DNA from: Plenodomus lindquistii
Taxonomy: Eukaryota > Ascomycota > Dothideomycetes > Pleosporales > Leptosphaeriaceae
DNA length: 64,000 bases
Assembly (NCBI GenBank): GCA_025504975.1
Contig: JANUWI010000001.1
Coordinates: forward strand, 3,472,001-3,536,000
Direction of reading: 5' to 3'
Below are positions 1-10,588 of the stretch, one piece after another. How positions within the stretch are numbered: the first letter of the stretch is position 1; each line of letters opens with the position of its first letter. Both the position numbers and the translations under genes were made by a program. The notes below the pieces were generated by a model that searched no databases, was not told the DNA's origin, and saw only the letters and a program-made list of their open reading frames with translations.

Positions 1-1447
1 GACATCCTACCTGATAGGTACTACCAGCCATGGGAGACTGTAGTGCGGAACTTCCAAAGCTTGATCCTGGCCAAGCGGTTACGCCGGATAGTCGATGCAC
101 TGCCTGTGCTCGAAACCGATCTTCTTCTCACAGAGGCCGAATGGCGCCGAGCGTATTCGATCCTGGGCTTTATTGCACATGGCTACATTTGGGGAGGTGA
201 TAGGCCGGCTGATGTAAGTCCTTGTAGGGTCGAAGGAACAGTATGAGAATTAATTCAAGGCACAGATTGTACCCCCTTCAATCTCGGTTCCTTTTCTAGA
301 GGCTGCTCGTCACCTGGAGATTCCAACGGTGGCAACATACGCAGGAGTATGTCTGTGGAATTGGCGGCCATTGTTTGATGGAGAGCCCATGGACTCGCTC
401 GACAATTTGGCTACCCACATGACCTTCACTGGATCGCTGGACGAGTCATGGTTTTACTTGGTGTCGGTGGCGATAGAAGCCAGGGCTGGTCCCATCATCC
501 CCATGATGCTTGATGCTATCATGGCAGTCCGGCGAAACGATAGTAACACAGTAGTCAGATGCCTACGATCTTTCGCAGAACGACTAGATGAACTTGGTAC
601 TCTGCTTGAGCGCATGTACGAAAGCTGCGACCCGCATGTGTTCTATCACCGCATTCGACCTTTCCTGGCGGGCAGTAAGAACATGGGAGATGCTGGTCTG
701 CCGAATGGCGTCATGTTTGATGATGGCACAGGCGAGTCACCTTACGTCCAGTTCAGCGGAGGCAGCAATGCCCAGAGCTCCATCATTCAGTTCTTCGACG
801 TGGTACTTGGTGTCGAACATCGGCCTACCGGCGAAAAGCGAACGGACATCTCAATAGCTCCTGGTTCTGGAGCTGTCACATCACCACCCCATGGCTTCAT
901 CCAAGACATGAGGAAATACATGCCAGGCCCCCACCGCAGATTCCTCGAACATATGGAGAATGTAGCAAATATCCGCGAATACGTCACTTCGAATCGGAGA
1001 GACAGAGCGTTGACGACTGCTTACGATGCATGTCTGGCCATGCTGCGAAGTCTGCGTGACAAGCATATTCAGCTGGTATCTCGCTACATTATCATCAAGT
1101 CCCGCGAGACACGGTCACACTCCCGATCACTATCGCCAAAGCAAGGCTCAACTCAACGCGTCAACATCGCGAACACGCTAGCTCGCAACGGAAGCAAGAA
1201 GCTTCGCGGCACAGGAGGAACAGCCTTGATCCCCTTCCTCAAGCAAGCACGAGACGAGACCGGCGAACCCGCCATCGACGCATGGGCTCGAAGGCTATTA
1301 AACAACGGGCCAGCAGACTTTGGCACCGAAGAGGGCACCGTGAGGCTGGGCAAGGTATCAGAGGGACTCGACGGCGAAGTTGAAGTTGTTGGCCTGGCTG
1401 GAACGTGGAGTGTCGATGATAGCGAGGGAGGCATATGTCATTGGTGA
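1..1447 (+). CDS. Indoleamine 2,3-dioxygenase, 5'-truncated by window edge
   Basis: Haem dioxygenase that opens the indole ring of tryptophan to N-formylkynurenine, the first step of the kynurenine/NAD route; probably cytosolic. The gene runs in from upstream of base 1, so the start is not visible; 464 residues are present. Exons are 1-213 and 266-1447, with a 52-bp intron (GTAAGT donor, CACAG acceptor); splicing at 266 restores the family segment VPPSISVPFLE. Visible signatures are the first IDO motif GGSNAQSSIIQ and the second, MRKYMPGPHRRFL, whose histidine is the proximal haem ligand in the family. The residues after the haem region include a low-complexity Arg/Ser-rich stretch, then a weakly conserved tail. 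Fungi often carry several IDO paralogues and I cannot tell which class this is. Family assignment is secure. Confidence 0.93.
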
Positions 1448-2061
1448 AGCAGCGGGTTTGACGGAAAAAGCAAGTCTTTTGTGAGCGTTTGAGCGTTAGG
1501 GATCCATCTATGATCATGATACCATTGCAGCGGCCAGCACGTTTTCAACAGGGTGGCAGCTGGCGAAACACGACACCTTCTTTACATGTGCATATCAGAA
1601 GAAGCTGGAGCATGACTGTGGATTTTCGTGGCAACGGTGTCGATTTGTTTGATCTGATGGATGCCAACTCACGAGTGCTACCGTTTGATCGAGTGGTAGC
1701 AGTAATCGAGATCTACAACGCATAAGATGCGTACACAGTACAGCGTATGTTCAGGGCTCTTCCTGAACGCGTGAACTCTGGTCTCAGTTTCAGCCGTCGC
1801 CACCTGCGTCACTGCCATCTAGGCCAGCTCACGCGGACGCGCAAGGTTGCGCGATCGCGACTTTCCAACTCGTGGGGGTCTGACGTCATACCTCAACTCA
1901 GGCTCCGTATGCAAACAGCAGAGAAGATATAAATTTCACCGACAGCAGCAAAGGCAGCGAGACAGCACATCAAGTCACTTCAAGCATACACAAAGACCGA
2001 TCTCTTTGACACTTTGAAAACAGAAGCCTACTCCTTCAACACACATCTCAATACCGCAATC
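1448..2061. other. Intergenic region with promoter of the CsbD-like gene
   Basis: No convincing coding sequence. Two short plus-strand frames here lack recognisable protein features. The right part is A-rich and holds a TATA box at 1928-1933 and the presumed 5' leader of the next gene. Confidence 0.5.
1928..1933 (+). promoter_or_regulatory. Candidate TATA box of the CsbD-like gene
   Basis: TATAAA lies 129 bp before the ATG at 2062, in an otherwise plain leader. A TATA element fits a stress-induced gene; transcription start is not shown. Confidence 0.45.
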
Positions 2062-2662
2062 ATGAGCAACACCAACAAGGACCAAACCTCTACTCTCCAG
2101 TCGTATGTCGACACAGCCACCGGCGCAGTCCAGAGTGCCATTGGCTCCCTTACTGGCAGCACAGCCGACAAGGTATGACCTCCCACCCTTCCTCTCCCTT
2201 TTCCACCTTACCCCATACTAACCCCCCACCCAGGCCCAAGGCGAAAACCGCAAAGCCGCCGCAGAAGCCGAACACGACATTTCGCACTCCTCCGCAAAAC
2301 TCGGATCCGTAACTGCCACGCCCTCGGGCGGCATCGCAACCGACTCGAAGGACCGCACCGCAGGCTCCTACAACCAGAATGTTGGTGCGGCCAAGGAGGC
2401 AATTGGTGGCTTTGTCGGCGCAGAGGGTCTGAAGCAGCAAGGTATTCAGCAGAATAGGGAGGGCAAGGCGCAAGAGGCGCAGGGCCAGGTTGAGGATTTG
2501 GGCAAAGGGATTCAGGATCGGGTTGGGGGTGCGATTGGAGGTGCGGTAGCGGGGTTGACGGGGAATGCAGCGCAGAAGGCGGAGGCGCAGAAGCAGCATG
2601 ATGATGGGAAGGCGAGGCAGAGGGGCGTAGAGGCGGATTTGCAGAAGCAGGCGCCGCAGTAG
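2062..2662 (+). CDS. CsbD-like stress-response protein
   Basis: Small hydrophilic protein of 179 residues in two exons, 2062-2172 and 2234-2662. The 61-bp intron has a GTATGA donor, an ATACTAAC branch site and a CAG acceptor, and it splits the protein in phase 0. Two glycine/alanine-rich CsbD-like modules can be seen: a short N-terminal one (around VQSAIGSLTG) and a fuller one (around AAKEAIGGFVGAEGLKQQG, about residues 75-110), followed by an alanine/glutamine/lysine-rich tail. There is no signal peptide or membrane span. CsbD-family proteins are known as general-stress proteins of unknown biochemical role; filamentous fungi have several copies. The upstream TATA box fits inducible expression. 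Function beyond stress association is inference. Confidence 0.82.
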
Positions 2663-3873
2663 GTGGGAGATGCCATGCTCCCTGAGTTTGCTGGACGGTA
2701 GATGAGTACGTTGTAGAGATGATATCCCCCTTGGCTTCGTTAGTTATAGAGGTTAGTTTGCTAGACGAATACAAGTTTGATCAGCACAAAGACCGCTGCG
2801 ATGACCTTTGAAGTGTGTCTGATCCACCATGCGGATATCGCAGCACAAATCTCGAGGCGGGGGCTGCCATAACTCGGGTTGTGACATGCAGCCGAGCCGC
2901 GATTTATGAAACAGACTACATCTGTTTCTTCCTCGTCCATCCATCCCACCCCATCAGATCGTTATCGACGAAAGCATGACGCATGATCCCTCTACCCGAA
3001 TAGGCCCGACTTTCGCGCTGGCCAAAGGGCGTTGGCAACTGCAGAGTCACCGCTCCAATGGATGCCCCAGTAACACTGGCACTGCAAGCCATGCTCCCAC
3101 AAACTTTGCACCATACATAGATGCCGTACAGCCATGATTTGACGTCAACCGCCACAAAACGTGCAGTTCTGCTAGCCGTGATCCTTCCAACCCCATAGTT
3201 TTCACCAGCCACAATCGTACCAAAATAGAGTAGACGTGGTGAGGCGCAACGACGAAAGCCGTTTGCAATGATGTATGGATGCTGCATCCAATCCTGCATC
3301 GATCCTGGTGGAGCTTGCGTGGCTACCACCCATAAGAAGACGAGGTATGACGCCACAACAGCGGCTGAGCCGAGCGATCCGGACGCGCAAAGCAGGCTAC
3401 TTTCACGTACTCTTGCAATTCTCCGCCCAAAAAGAACGGTGCACAGGGCGCTTCCCAGCCTCATCTTGTGCGTAAGGTGGCTGCGTGTGACGCATGCCGC
3501 AGCGTGCTACTCTAGGTGAGCTTGGAAGCTGGAGATGGAGAACTTGGCTACGGGGCCTGGAAGCTCTGGATCCCTCGAACTTGCGGGTGCAGGCAGAGCA
3601 AGCTTTGACGCTTGGGTTGTGGCGTCTATGGGCACGGCTATGCGGCCTGCCCTGTCACTCTGCTCGGAATTGACCTGATGCTACGTCATGGCCATGGTCA
3701 CAGGTGACAGCTTCCATAAATACCAGGCTGTCTCTCCGCCCTCTTTGTTTTTGTTAGACAGAAACCTTCCACTACCACTCCACCACTACACAAGTACTTT
3801 TAGTACTCTACATACAACTCCAAAGCCACCTCACAAACAGCTTGTTCTCTTCGAGAAGCACAAGCCAGCAACC
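2663..3873. other. Intergenic region, no gene seen
   Basis: Holds the 3' flank of the CsbD-like gene and the promoter of the Pmp3 gene. A 182-codon minus-strand frame at 2916-3464 has no recognisable domain, biased composition or credible intron signals and is not called. A TATA-like element lies at 3715-3722. Confidence 0.45.
3715..3722 (+). promoter_or_regulatory. Candidate TATA box of the Pmp3 gene
   Basis: CATAAATA, 152 bp before the ATG at 3874; the leader after it is rich in C and A, as is common for highly expressed fungal genes. Confidence 0.4.
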
Positions 3874-4102
3874 ATGCCTTTCACCGCCAGCGACATCTGC
3901 AAGATCCTCCTTGCCATCATCCTCCCTCCTCTGGGTGTCTTCCTCGAGCGCGGCTGCAACGCTGATTTCCTTATCAACATCCTGTTGACGGTTCTTGGTT
4001 ACATTCCCGTAAGTTCCGCTACCGTGCACATCGTACCACCACACCTTCTAACACAGCGACCAGGGTATCATCCACGCGCTGTACATTATTTTCAAATTTT
4101 AG
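3874..4102 (+). CDS. pmp3: Pmp3/RCI2-family plasma membrane proteolipid
   Basis: Tiny membrane protein of 57 residues from exons 3874-4008 and 4064-4102, joined across a 55-bp intron (GTAAGT donor, TCTAAC branch, CAG acceptor). The protein has the typical two hydrophobic helices, the first around ICKILLAIILPPLGVFLERG with the family's PPLGV turn and following Gly-Cys, the second around LINILLTVLGYIPG. It ends in IIHALYIIFKF, where the second exon supplies the conserved GIIHALY tail. In yeast, Pmp3 affects membrane potential and tolerance of sodium and other cations. Length and motif match the family closely. Without splicing the frame would run on into non-homologous sequence, so the intron is well supported. 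Confidence 0.93.
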
Positions 4103-4906
4103 CGGCAACATCGCATCACACACAGCACAACCAGCGATGTCACGATAAAAGGTGTACACCGATACCAACTCAAACAAAACCACGATACCCATCTCTTATT
4201 TTCCAACCAGCCAAATCGTCCAGGCTTCACCGCTTCGCCCTTGACATGAGTACTACGATTCCCTGGCGCTGATGCGATGCGCGGTCCCTCCGCGATCGCT
4301 GTGCATGCCGGTTGTTCCGGAGGATCCGGTCAGACGAACGTGCGGGTCCTGGCTTTGGGGGCTTGGTTGGCTTCTCTATTTGTAACGACTGCGATTTTAT
4401 TCTGTACGAAAGGCGTAACTAGGTTCTGCGAAGGAAACATGTCCAGGCTGGCGCTACGACGGCTCGGATTGTTGCTGGACGAGCATAGCATACCATAATG
4501 ACGACTTTAATCAAACTCTTCAAACCGATGCCTTTTCCCTACTCACTTAAGACGCTGCTACTTCGTGATGAGTGAAACAGGCTATCATGTATTCATCAAC
4601 TTCCTGACAATGTACTTGGTGTTGTCCGCACCCAACGCCCGCCCAGAACAAACATGACTAACCCAAACCAACCCAAACCAACCCAACCCATGGTCCATGC
4701 GCCTTCCCCAGCCCAGCCCATTCACGCCCCAAACCAAAGAAATCACGATCCGTGACACCTCACCCACCCAACTCCACAACCCGGCCTCCATGTCTCTCCT
4801 CCAGCTCCGCATACCAAACCTCTATCTCCTCTTCCGCAAGTCGCGCCACAAATAGCCTCTTCGCGCGCACAATACACCCACACAGACACATACGTATATA
4901 TACAGC
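4103..4906. other. Intergenic region with C/A-rich short repeat
   Basis: No gene recognised. It contains a short imperfect direct repeat of CCAACCCAAA-type units (about 4655-4690) and, at its right edge, a TATATATA run next to the CNOT11 start codon. Confidence 0.45.
4655..4690 (+). repeat. Short tandem repeat, 10-bp unit of CCAACCCAAA type
   Basis: Three to four imperfect copies of a 10-bp C/A unit in the leader region before CNOT11. Simple-sequence expansion is the likely origin. Confidence 0.6.
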
Positions 4907-6169
4907 ATGGACTACACCGCGCGCCTCACCGCCGCAGAAATCGCGTGCCTTGGCGACGCGGATATGAGGATTAGTGATGCGATGGGGAGGTTTGATGATG
5001 TTGGGAGGGGTAAAGGGGGTAAAAAACATGGAAAAGAGGGAGGGGAGGAAGAAGAAGAGTGGGGGTTTGAGCGGTGCGTTAGGGTTGTGAATACTATTGC
5101 GGATGTGGAGGGGAGGCAGGGCTGGGGATGGGAAGCGTTGAGTGTGCTGTTGAATTGTGAGTTTTTTCTTTGGCGCGAGTATAAGTGTGAGGGGGGTGGG
5201 GGGATGGGGAGTGTGAGGTGTAATCCTTTTTTGGCGCATTGGGTTGAGGTGCTGCGGAGGGCGGATGGGAGGACGGTTGATGTGGAGGTGTTGGGTGGGA
5301 AGGTGGAGGGGGATGTGGAGGTGTCGGCTGAGGTTGTGGATGCTGTGAGGGTGGAGTGGATACAACGGATTTTGTCGTGTGCGGAGGCAGATGGGGACGC
5401 GCTGGGTGCTATGACGCCGCGGCAAGTATTCGAGATGGCTGGGACGAGCGCAAAGAAGGGTTTTGAGATTGAGCCGTATGTACGGATACTTGTTGAGGAG
5501 GAGATACTCGACAAATCGTACTTACCCTCGACCTCGACCTCGACCGCGACCGCGACCGCATCCTCAGCATCCCCTCCCCTCACGAACGGCCACCCAACAC
5601 ACAACCCACAACCCACACCTCATTACGCACACACCGATTGGAAACAAACCCTCCTATTCAACCTATCCAAAGACCCCTCCACCGCCGTCCGCGACCTCAC
5701 CCGCCTCCCCCTCCAACTCCCGCACCTCGACTTCCTCACCAAACTCCTCACCGACCACACCCTAGAAGCGCATTCCATCGAGCCAATCCCCGTAATCCTA
5801 TCCTACATCCAACACTCCCTGCGCACAATCGAGCGCATGGAAGCTCCACCCTTGCCATCCTCGTCCACACCTGTCAATACCAATACCAACACTAGCACTA
5901 ATACCCACAACAACACCAATACAAACAACGGTGAGGGACCAGAGGATGAGAACGAGGATGAAACGATATGGGAATACGGCAAAGAAGCGCAAACGCGCAG
6001 CGTGAAACTACTACTGCTGTTTGTCAAGAGTTTGATACGCAAAGGGCTGGTTGGGGTGGACGTTTTGTATTTTGAAATTCAGGAGATTTGTTATAGGTAT
6101 GTGTGGATTGGGGAGGTGAGGGGGTTTAGGAAGTGGGTTGAGGAGGGGGAGGTGGGGGAGGTAGGGTGA
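4907..6169 (+). CDS. CCR4-NOT transcription complex subunit 11 (CNOT11-like)
   Basis: Single-exon gene of 420 residues. The C-terminal half matches the conserved CNOT11 (DUF2363-type) helical domain: a segment around LTRLPLQLPHLDFLTKLL, then the paired helices VKLLLLFVKSLIRKGL and VDVLYFEIQEIC, which parallel LVCVFLQSLIRNK and QDLFIEVQAFC of the animal protein as I know it. CNOT11 docks with CNOT10 on the NOT1 scaffold of the main cytoplasmic deadenylase. The N-terminal half has an acidic EEEEEE insertion and a G-rich coding strand. A Ser/Thr/Ala hexanucleotide repeat (5524-5560) and an Asn/Thr-rich stretch (5875-5930) are low-complexity linkers. The start is the first in-frame ATG, but it stands only a few bases after a TATATATA run, so a downstream start is possible. 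Strand base composition flips sharply within the gene. Confidence 0.8.
   Translation: MDYTARLTAAEIACLGDADMRISDAMGRFDDVGRGKGGKKHGKEGGEEEEEWGFERCVRVVNTIADVEGRQGWGWEALSVLLNCEFFLWREYKCEGGGGMGSVRCNPFLAHWVEVLRRADGRTVDVEVLGGKVEGDVEVSAEVVDAVRVEWIQRILSCAEADGDALGAMTPRQVFEMAGTSAKKGFEIEPYVRILVEEEILDKSYLPSTSTSTATATASSASPPLTNGHPTHNPQPTPHYAHTDWKQTLLFNLSKDPSTAVRDLTRLPLQLPHLDFLTKLLTDHTLEAHSIEPIPVILSYIQHSLRTIERMEAPPLPSSSTPVNTNTNTSTNTHNNTNTNNGEGPEDENEDETIWEYGKEAQTRSVKLLLLFVKSLIRKGLVGVDVLYFEIQEICYRYVWIGEVRGFRKWVEEGEVGEVG
5524..5560 (+). repeat. Hexanucleotide microsatellite inside CNOT11-like gene
   Basis: Tandem CTCGAC/CGCGAC hexamers encode an alternating Ser-Thr then Ala-Thr run in the linker between the two halves of the protein. 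The unit is a multiple of three, so length changes stay in frame. Confidence 0.7.
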
Positions 6170-6892
6170 TAGTTGGGGGTGGGTGGGAGGGTTGGGATGG
6201 TTGAGTGATGATATGGGGAGCGTTGGTTCGGATGGTTGAGTGATGGATTGGGGGCGGTGTGAGGGAGAGGGCAAGGGATGGGACGGGACCTGGGTGAGGA
6301 AAGCTGTCTGGGCATCTCACGGCTCGCGTTCGGAAATTGGAGATGAAGCAGATCGATGCAGTACTGTGCGTAGCGTACCATCCCTCACGTGCGGAAGCAA
6401 AAAGTGCTGTCAAGACGACTGAATCTCTGGGATCCTTCCTTGCTCAATATTTCATGCCTCCTCGCTTTTGGAATGTAGAAGACCGGGGCACAAGCATAAG
6501 CATGTCACCATGTAGGAAAATGGCAAGCAACGAGGTCAAGACTTGTTTCTGGGATTCGAGAATGCTATGATGGACGATTCTCGAGTCGAGCGTATGTTGA
6601 AGTGAGCAGTGCACATTACTTTATTATATGTAACAATGCGTATCGATATATTATTTTCTGATCTGACCTACAGAGAACCCGGGATGAGGAAACGAGGTTT
6701 CGAACGGCTTAGTAGACGAGTGAATACTTTGTCACTCATGTACAAGGTGGTGTGATGACGTCCTGCCGTTACCGGTATCGATAAGACAAATTATTACGCA
6801 GTCGCGTTCTTACTCTACCTTCCGACATTGAATCCCACGATACACCCTTACTTCTTTGATACCCCGGGTTCCTGCTATTATTTCACATTGAA
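6170..6892. other. Intergenic region starting with G-rich tract
   Basis: The first 130 bases continue the very G-rich 3' end of the CNOT11-like gene. The rest holds no recognised gene and must contain the promoter of the GTPase gene at 6893. Confidence 0.45.
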
Positions 6893-8371
6893 ATGCCTCG
6901 CGATCCGCTTATTGGCCTGGTAGGCAAGCCGTCGTCTGGCAAGTCAACGACATTGAATAGGTGCGCGATGCCCCTCCACCCCTCCTTCTGAAGACTTTCA
7001 TCTGATGCAGTTGGATTAGTCTAACAGACGCCACCTCTAAAGTCGGTCCGTACCAATTTGAAGCAACTTAGAGACTTTGCGGGCTGATTTGGCTTTCAGG
7101 CAATTTTCCGTAAGTCATCCCGCCGCGCCCTCGATGCGACAAAAGTCTGACACGCAACGACCAGATTCACAACAATCGATCCTCAACGCGCAATCGGCTA
7201 TCTCCAAATCTCATGCGCCTGTGCACGCGTGGGCGTATCCGACCGCTGCAAACCAAATTACGGCTCCTGTATTGATGGCAAGCGCTCGGTACCCATTGAA
7301 CTGCTTGACGTCGCTGGTCTCGTCCCCGGGGCACATGAAGGCAAAGGACTCGGAAACAGGTTCTTGGATGACTTGCGACACGCCGACGCCCTCGTCCATG
7401 TTGTCGATGTTAGTGGAACCACAGACGCGGAAGGCAAGGCAACACGCGGATATGATCCCAGTCAAGACATCGTATGGCTACGCAGTGAAATTGTGCGGTG
7501 GATACAAGGGAATCTTATGGAGAAGTGGGGTTCGATCAAGCGGAGACATGTCGCGATCAAAGCGACAGCTGTGGAAACACTACAGAACCAATTTTCAGGT
7601 TACGGATCCACATCGGCAGTCGTTGCGCGATGTTTGGACAAGCTCGCGCTAAAGGAGCCTCTGCAAGACTGGAGTAACGAGACGATAGAAAAAGTGGTCA
7701 ATGCCTTTACCGACGAGAAATTCCCAACAGTCATTGCGCTGAACAAGATCGACCATCCAGATGCGGACAAGAACATTGCAAAGATTGCCAAGATGCAGGA
7801 TCCACAAAGTATAGTACTCGCGAGCGCAATATCTGAGGTGTTTCTGAGGAAATTGGCAAAACAAGGCTTTGTCAAGTACACAGAAGGAAGCGACTACGTC
7901 GACACGCGAGAAGACTTGATAGAAGCCGGCGATCCAGAAGGAGGCGGACTCAAAGAACTCGACGACAAACTCAAACAACGAATCGAGAATCTCAAAGACA
8001 TGGTGCTGTACCGCTTTGGCAGCACAGGCGTGGTACAAGTCTTGTCTCGGGCAGCGGAGCTACTGGGACTCGTACCTGTTTTCCCAGTGCGAAACATACA
8101 CACATTTTCCAGCGGGAGTGCGAGTTCAACGGCTGCGTTTAGAGATTGCGTGTTAGTGAAGAAAGGCAGTACGGTCGGAGATGTGTATAGGAAGGTCATG
8201 GGTGATGCGCCAATGGCGTATGTGGAGACGGAAGGGGGACGGAGAGTCAGTGAAGATGATGTTGTGGTTGTTGGGAAGAATGATGTGAGTTTTGTTGCTT
8301 TTTGTCTGGTAGTCTGTGTTCCTTGCTAATTCATTGTACAGATCTTATCGTTCAAGGTTGGACGAGCGTGA
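6893..8371 (+). CDS. YchF/Obg-type GTPase of the Ygr210c family
   Basis: Protein of 417 residues from five exons: 6893-6960, 7020-7045, 7100-7109, 7165-8284 and 8342-8371. Introns are 59, 54, 55 and 57 bp. The 26-nt and 10-nt exons are required to join the P-loop exon (GLVGKPSSGKST) to SLTDATSKVGNFPFTTIDPQ in frame, as in other YchF-type proteins. Further motifs are DVAGLVPGAHEG (G3) and NKID (G4), where N and D specify guanine or adenine recognition in this clade. The C-terminus is a TGS domain running from about AFRDCVLVKKG to ILSFKVGRA, the last ten codons lying in the fifth exon. The family is cytosolic and ribosome-linked; the exact role of Ygr210c is not established. ORF predictors that skip the micro-exons would lose the N-terminal P-loop. 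Confidence 0.92.
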
Positions 8372-9321
8372 GAAAGGATTGATGACGGATGAAATGAAAG
8401 AAGATGTGCGTACTGAGAGGCAGGCCAGACTGTACTTTCAACTTTTGCAAATTCATAGCTCGCCAGACAAAAAGGCCAGCTAGATCATAGCACACTTTAA
8501 GTACATGCTGGAGTGTGATGTAATGCTGCCTAGACACACTACTGTGTACACATCTCCCATCATGTCGTTTCGAAGCTCTTATACAGATGAGGAGTATGCT
8601 GCGAGTATCGATGCACTTGGCCGTCAACCTTGAGCTCTTGACAAATACTACACCTGAACATGAATATTACACTGCATGCAAGCTGCAACTCGGGGTACAA
8701 TCCAATAGTCCATATACACATCATGACCAAATCACAGCCACCCACAACAATGCATCTGCCTTGGACGCATGACATCACCTTGTCGACGATCGACGCAGAA
8801 CATGTTGTTGCTGGGGCGTGTGGGTCCTCTTGTTGGTGACGTTGGCCAGGGAGGCTGAGAGGGCTGGGCAGAAGGGGGTCCGGGCTGGGTTTGTGTTTTA
8901 ATTTCCCCATCCATGGGCCCGCCCAACGAGATTGGACAGATGCTTATGTTGGATTGGGAAGGTGGAATTGGCTGGTTTGGAGGGTAATTTCACGGCTTTT
9001 TGGCAGGGGAGTTTTGCAGGGCAGGCGAATGTACTACAATGCAGCCTCAGGTGACGGCTGATTAGGCGCTCACTTTGCCCGGTTGCTGCTCACTTTGCCC
9101 GGTTGCTGCTCACTTTGTTCGCTTCGCTTGTTGGCCGGACTGTCTCGGTTGCTTCTGCTTCTCACGCGCGCAAGCTCGCCGCTCGCCGCTCGCATCGCCC
9201 GTCTGCCATCCCGCGATTCCGTAGCTTCCGCGCCAGAACATCGCAACCTGGGAAGCTCCACTGCGCCAGCCCGCTCCCCATCGCCCACCACTCCTGTCCA
9301 TCGCCCATCCACCCACCCGCC
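8372..9321. other. Intergenic region with 20-bp tandem repeat
   Basis: No gene recognised. Contains the 3' flank of the GTPase gene and the leader of the syntaxin gene, with a 20-bp tandem repeat at 9068-9121 followed by a C-rich leader. Confidence 0.45.
9068..9121 (+). repeat. 20-bp tandem repeat before the syntaxin gene
   Basis: Two perfect copies of GCTCACTTTGCCCGGTTGCT are followed by a diverged partial third copy. It lies about 200-250 bp before the ATG, in likely promoter or 5' UTR sequence. Confidence 0.75.
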
Positions 9322-10588
9322 ATGTCGCAGCAATACAATGCGTACGGGGGCAACCCCTACGGCCAGAACGAAGGCTACGGCGGCCAGCAGAGCAACCCAT
9401 ATGGCGGCACCGGCTACGGCTCGTCGAACCCCTACGGCGGCGGTGTAAGCACCATCCATTGCCTTGCGCGCATGTTGGTTGTATAAAGAACGACATACTA
9501 ACAAGACTCGACAGTACGACGACCAGCTCAACCCCCCGGCGCCAGCGCTGCAGCACGCCGACTCCAACTACTCGCAGCCCTCGCAGTACTCGCAAGGCGG
9601 CGCCGCCCTCAGCCAGCCGCCCAGCCACGGCCACGGCCACAACACGCAAAACGTCCCCCACACCGACGTCCCCCTGGCCGCCGTCCACGGCAACAACGGC
9701 GCAGTAGGCAGCACGTACGGCGCCCCCGAGCAGCACGGCGCGCGGCCCCTGTCCCAAGAAGACTTCCTGGCGCGCGTCTCGGGCGCAAAAGAACGCATCA
9801 ACCAGCTCACCTCGGACATTCAAGCCATCTCCAACATCCACCAGCGCATGCTCTCGTCGCCCGACAACCGCTCCAGCACCGAACTCGAGTCCATTGTCTC
9901 GCAGACGCAGATCCGCAACACCCAGATCAAGGATGAAATCAAGTTCTTGGAAAAGGACGCCGCGCGCGACCCCAACAACAGCTTGAAGCAGAGCCAGGTC
10001 AAGAACCTCAAGAGCACCTTCAAGAAGCAGCTGGAGGATTTCCAGCGCGAGGAGGCCGATTACAGCAGGCGGTATCGCGAGGCCATTGGACGCCAGTACC
10101 GCATCATCAACCCAGAGGCAACAGAGGCAGAGGTGCAGGAGGCGCAAAACAGCGACTGGGGCGATGAGGGTATATTCACACAGGCTGTATGTTTCCTTTT
10201 CCTTCCCGTCGCCAACTCACACCCACAATACTGACTCCAGCACTAGCTCAAATCCAACCGCTCCGGCCAAGCCTCCTCTGTCCTCGGCGCCGTCCGCGCC
10301 CGCCACAACGACATCCAACGCATCGAAAAGACAATGTCGGAGCTCGCCCTTCTCTTCACCCAACTCAACGAGCAAGTCGTCTACCAAGAAGCCCAAGTCA
10401 TCCAGGCCGAAGAACAAACCACCCAGGTCAAAGCCGACACGGAAAAGGCAAATGTGCAGCTCACAGAGGGTATCAAGAGCGCTCGTCGCGCGCGGAAGCT
10501 CAAGTGGTGGACCTTGGGCATCGTGCTGCTTATTCTTGCCATTATTGCGCTGGTGCTGGGTATCTACTTTGGCGCGGTTAAGAATTAG
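9322..10588 (+). CDS. sso1: Plasma-membrane t-SNARE syntaxin (Sso1/2-like)
   Basis: Protein of 378 residues from exons 9322-9444, 9515-10186 and 10247-10588; the first intron has a TACTAAC branch site. Residues 1-80 are a Gly/Tyr/Asn/Gln-rich disordered segment with PYGG-type repeats. The Habc helical bundle follows (about 125-265, starting near DFLARVSGAKERINQL), then the SNARE helix (about 285-345) with the central-layer glutamine in QVVYQEAQVIQAEE, and a C-terminal membrane anchor WWTLGIVLLILAIIALVLGI. The last residues, YFGAVKN, face the exterior. This layout fits exocytic syntaxins that pair with Sec9 and Snc1 at the plasma membrane. The long N-terminal prion-like extension is a feature of filamentous-fungal orthologues. 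Family call is firm; orthology to Sso rather than another syntaxin rests on overall layout. Confidence 0.9.

Noticed and set aside
2208..2774. 188-codon minus-strand frame
   Set aside because: Antisense to the CsbD-like gene and its 3' flank; Pro/Ser/Arg-rich shadow.
2916..3464. 182-codon minus-strand frame
   Set aside because: Not overlapping a known gene, but no homology, membrane or secretion features were recognised, and no intron signals support extension. It could be real but is unsupported.
3688..4272. 194-codon frame through the Pmp3 gene
   Set aside because: It reads through the 55-bp intron and ends in non-homologous sequence; the spliced 57-residue Pmp3 fits the family exactly.
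4760..5616. Two long minus-strand frames (221 and 234 codons)
   Set aside because: Antisense to the CNOT11-like gene; low-complexity Pro/Ser/His composition reflects the G-rich coding strand.
9110..10147. 345-codon minus-strand open frame
   Set aside because: It is antisense to the syntaxin gene, which has clear exon structure and domains. The frame results from GC-rich codon bias.
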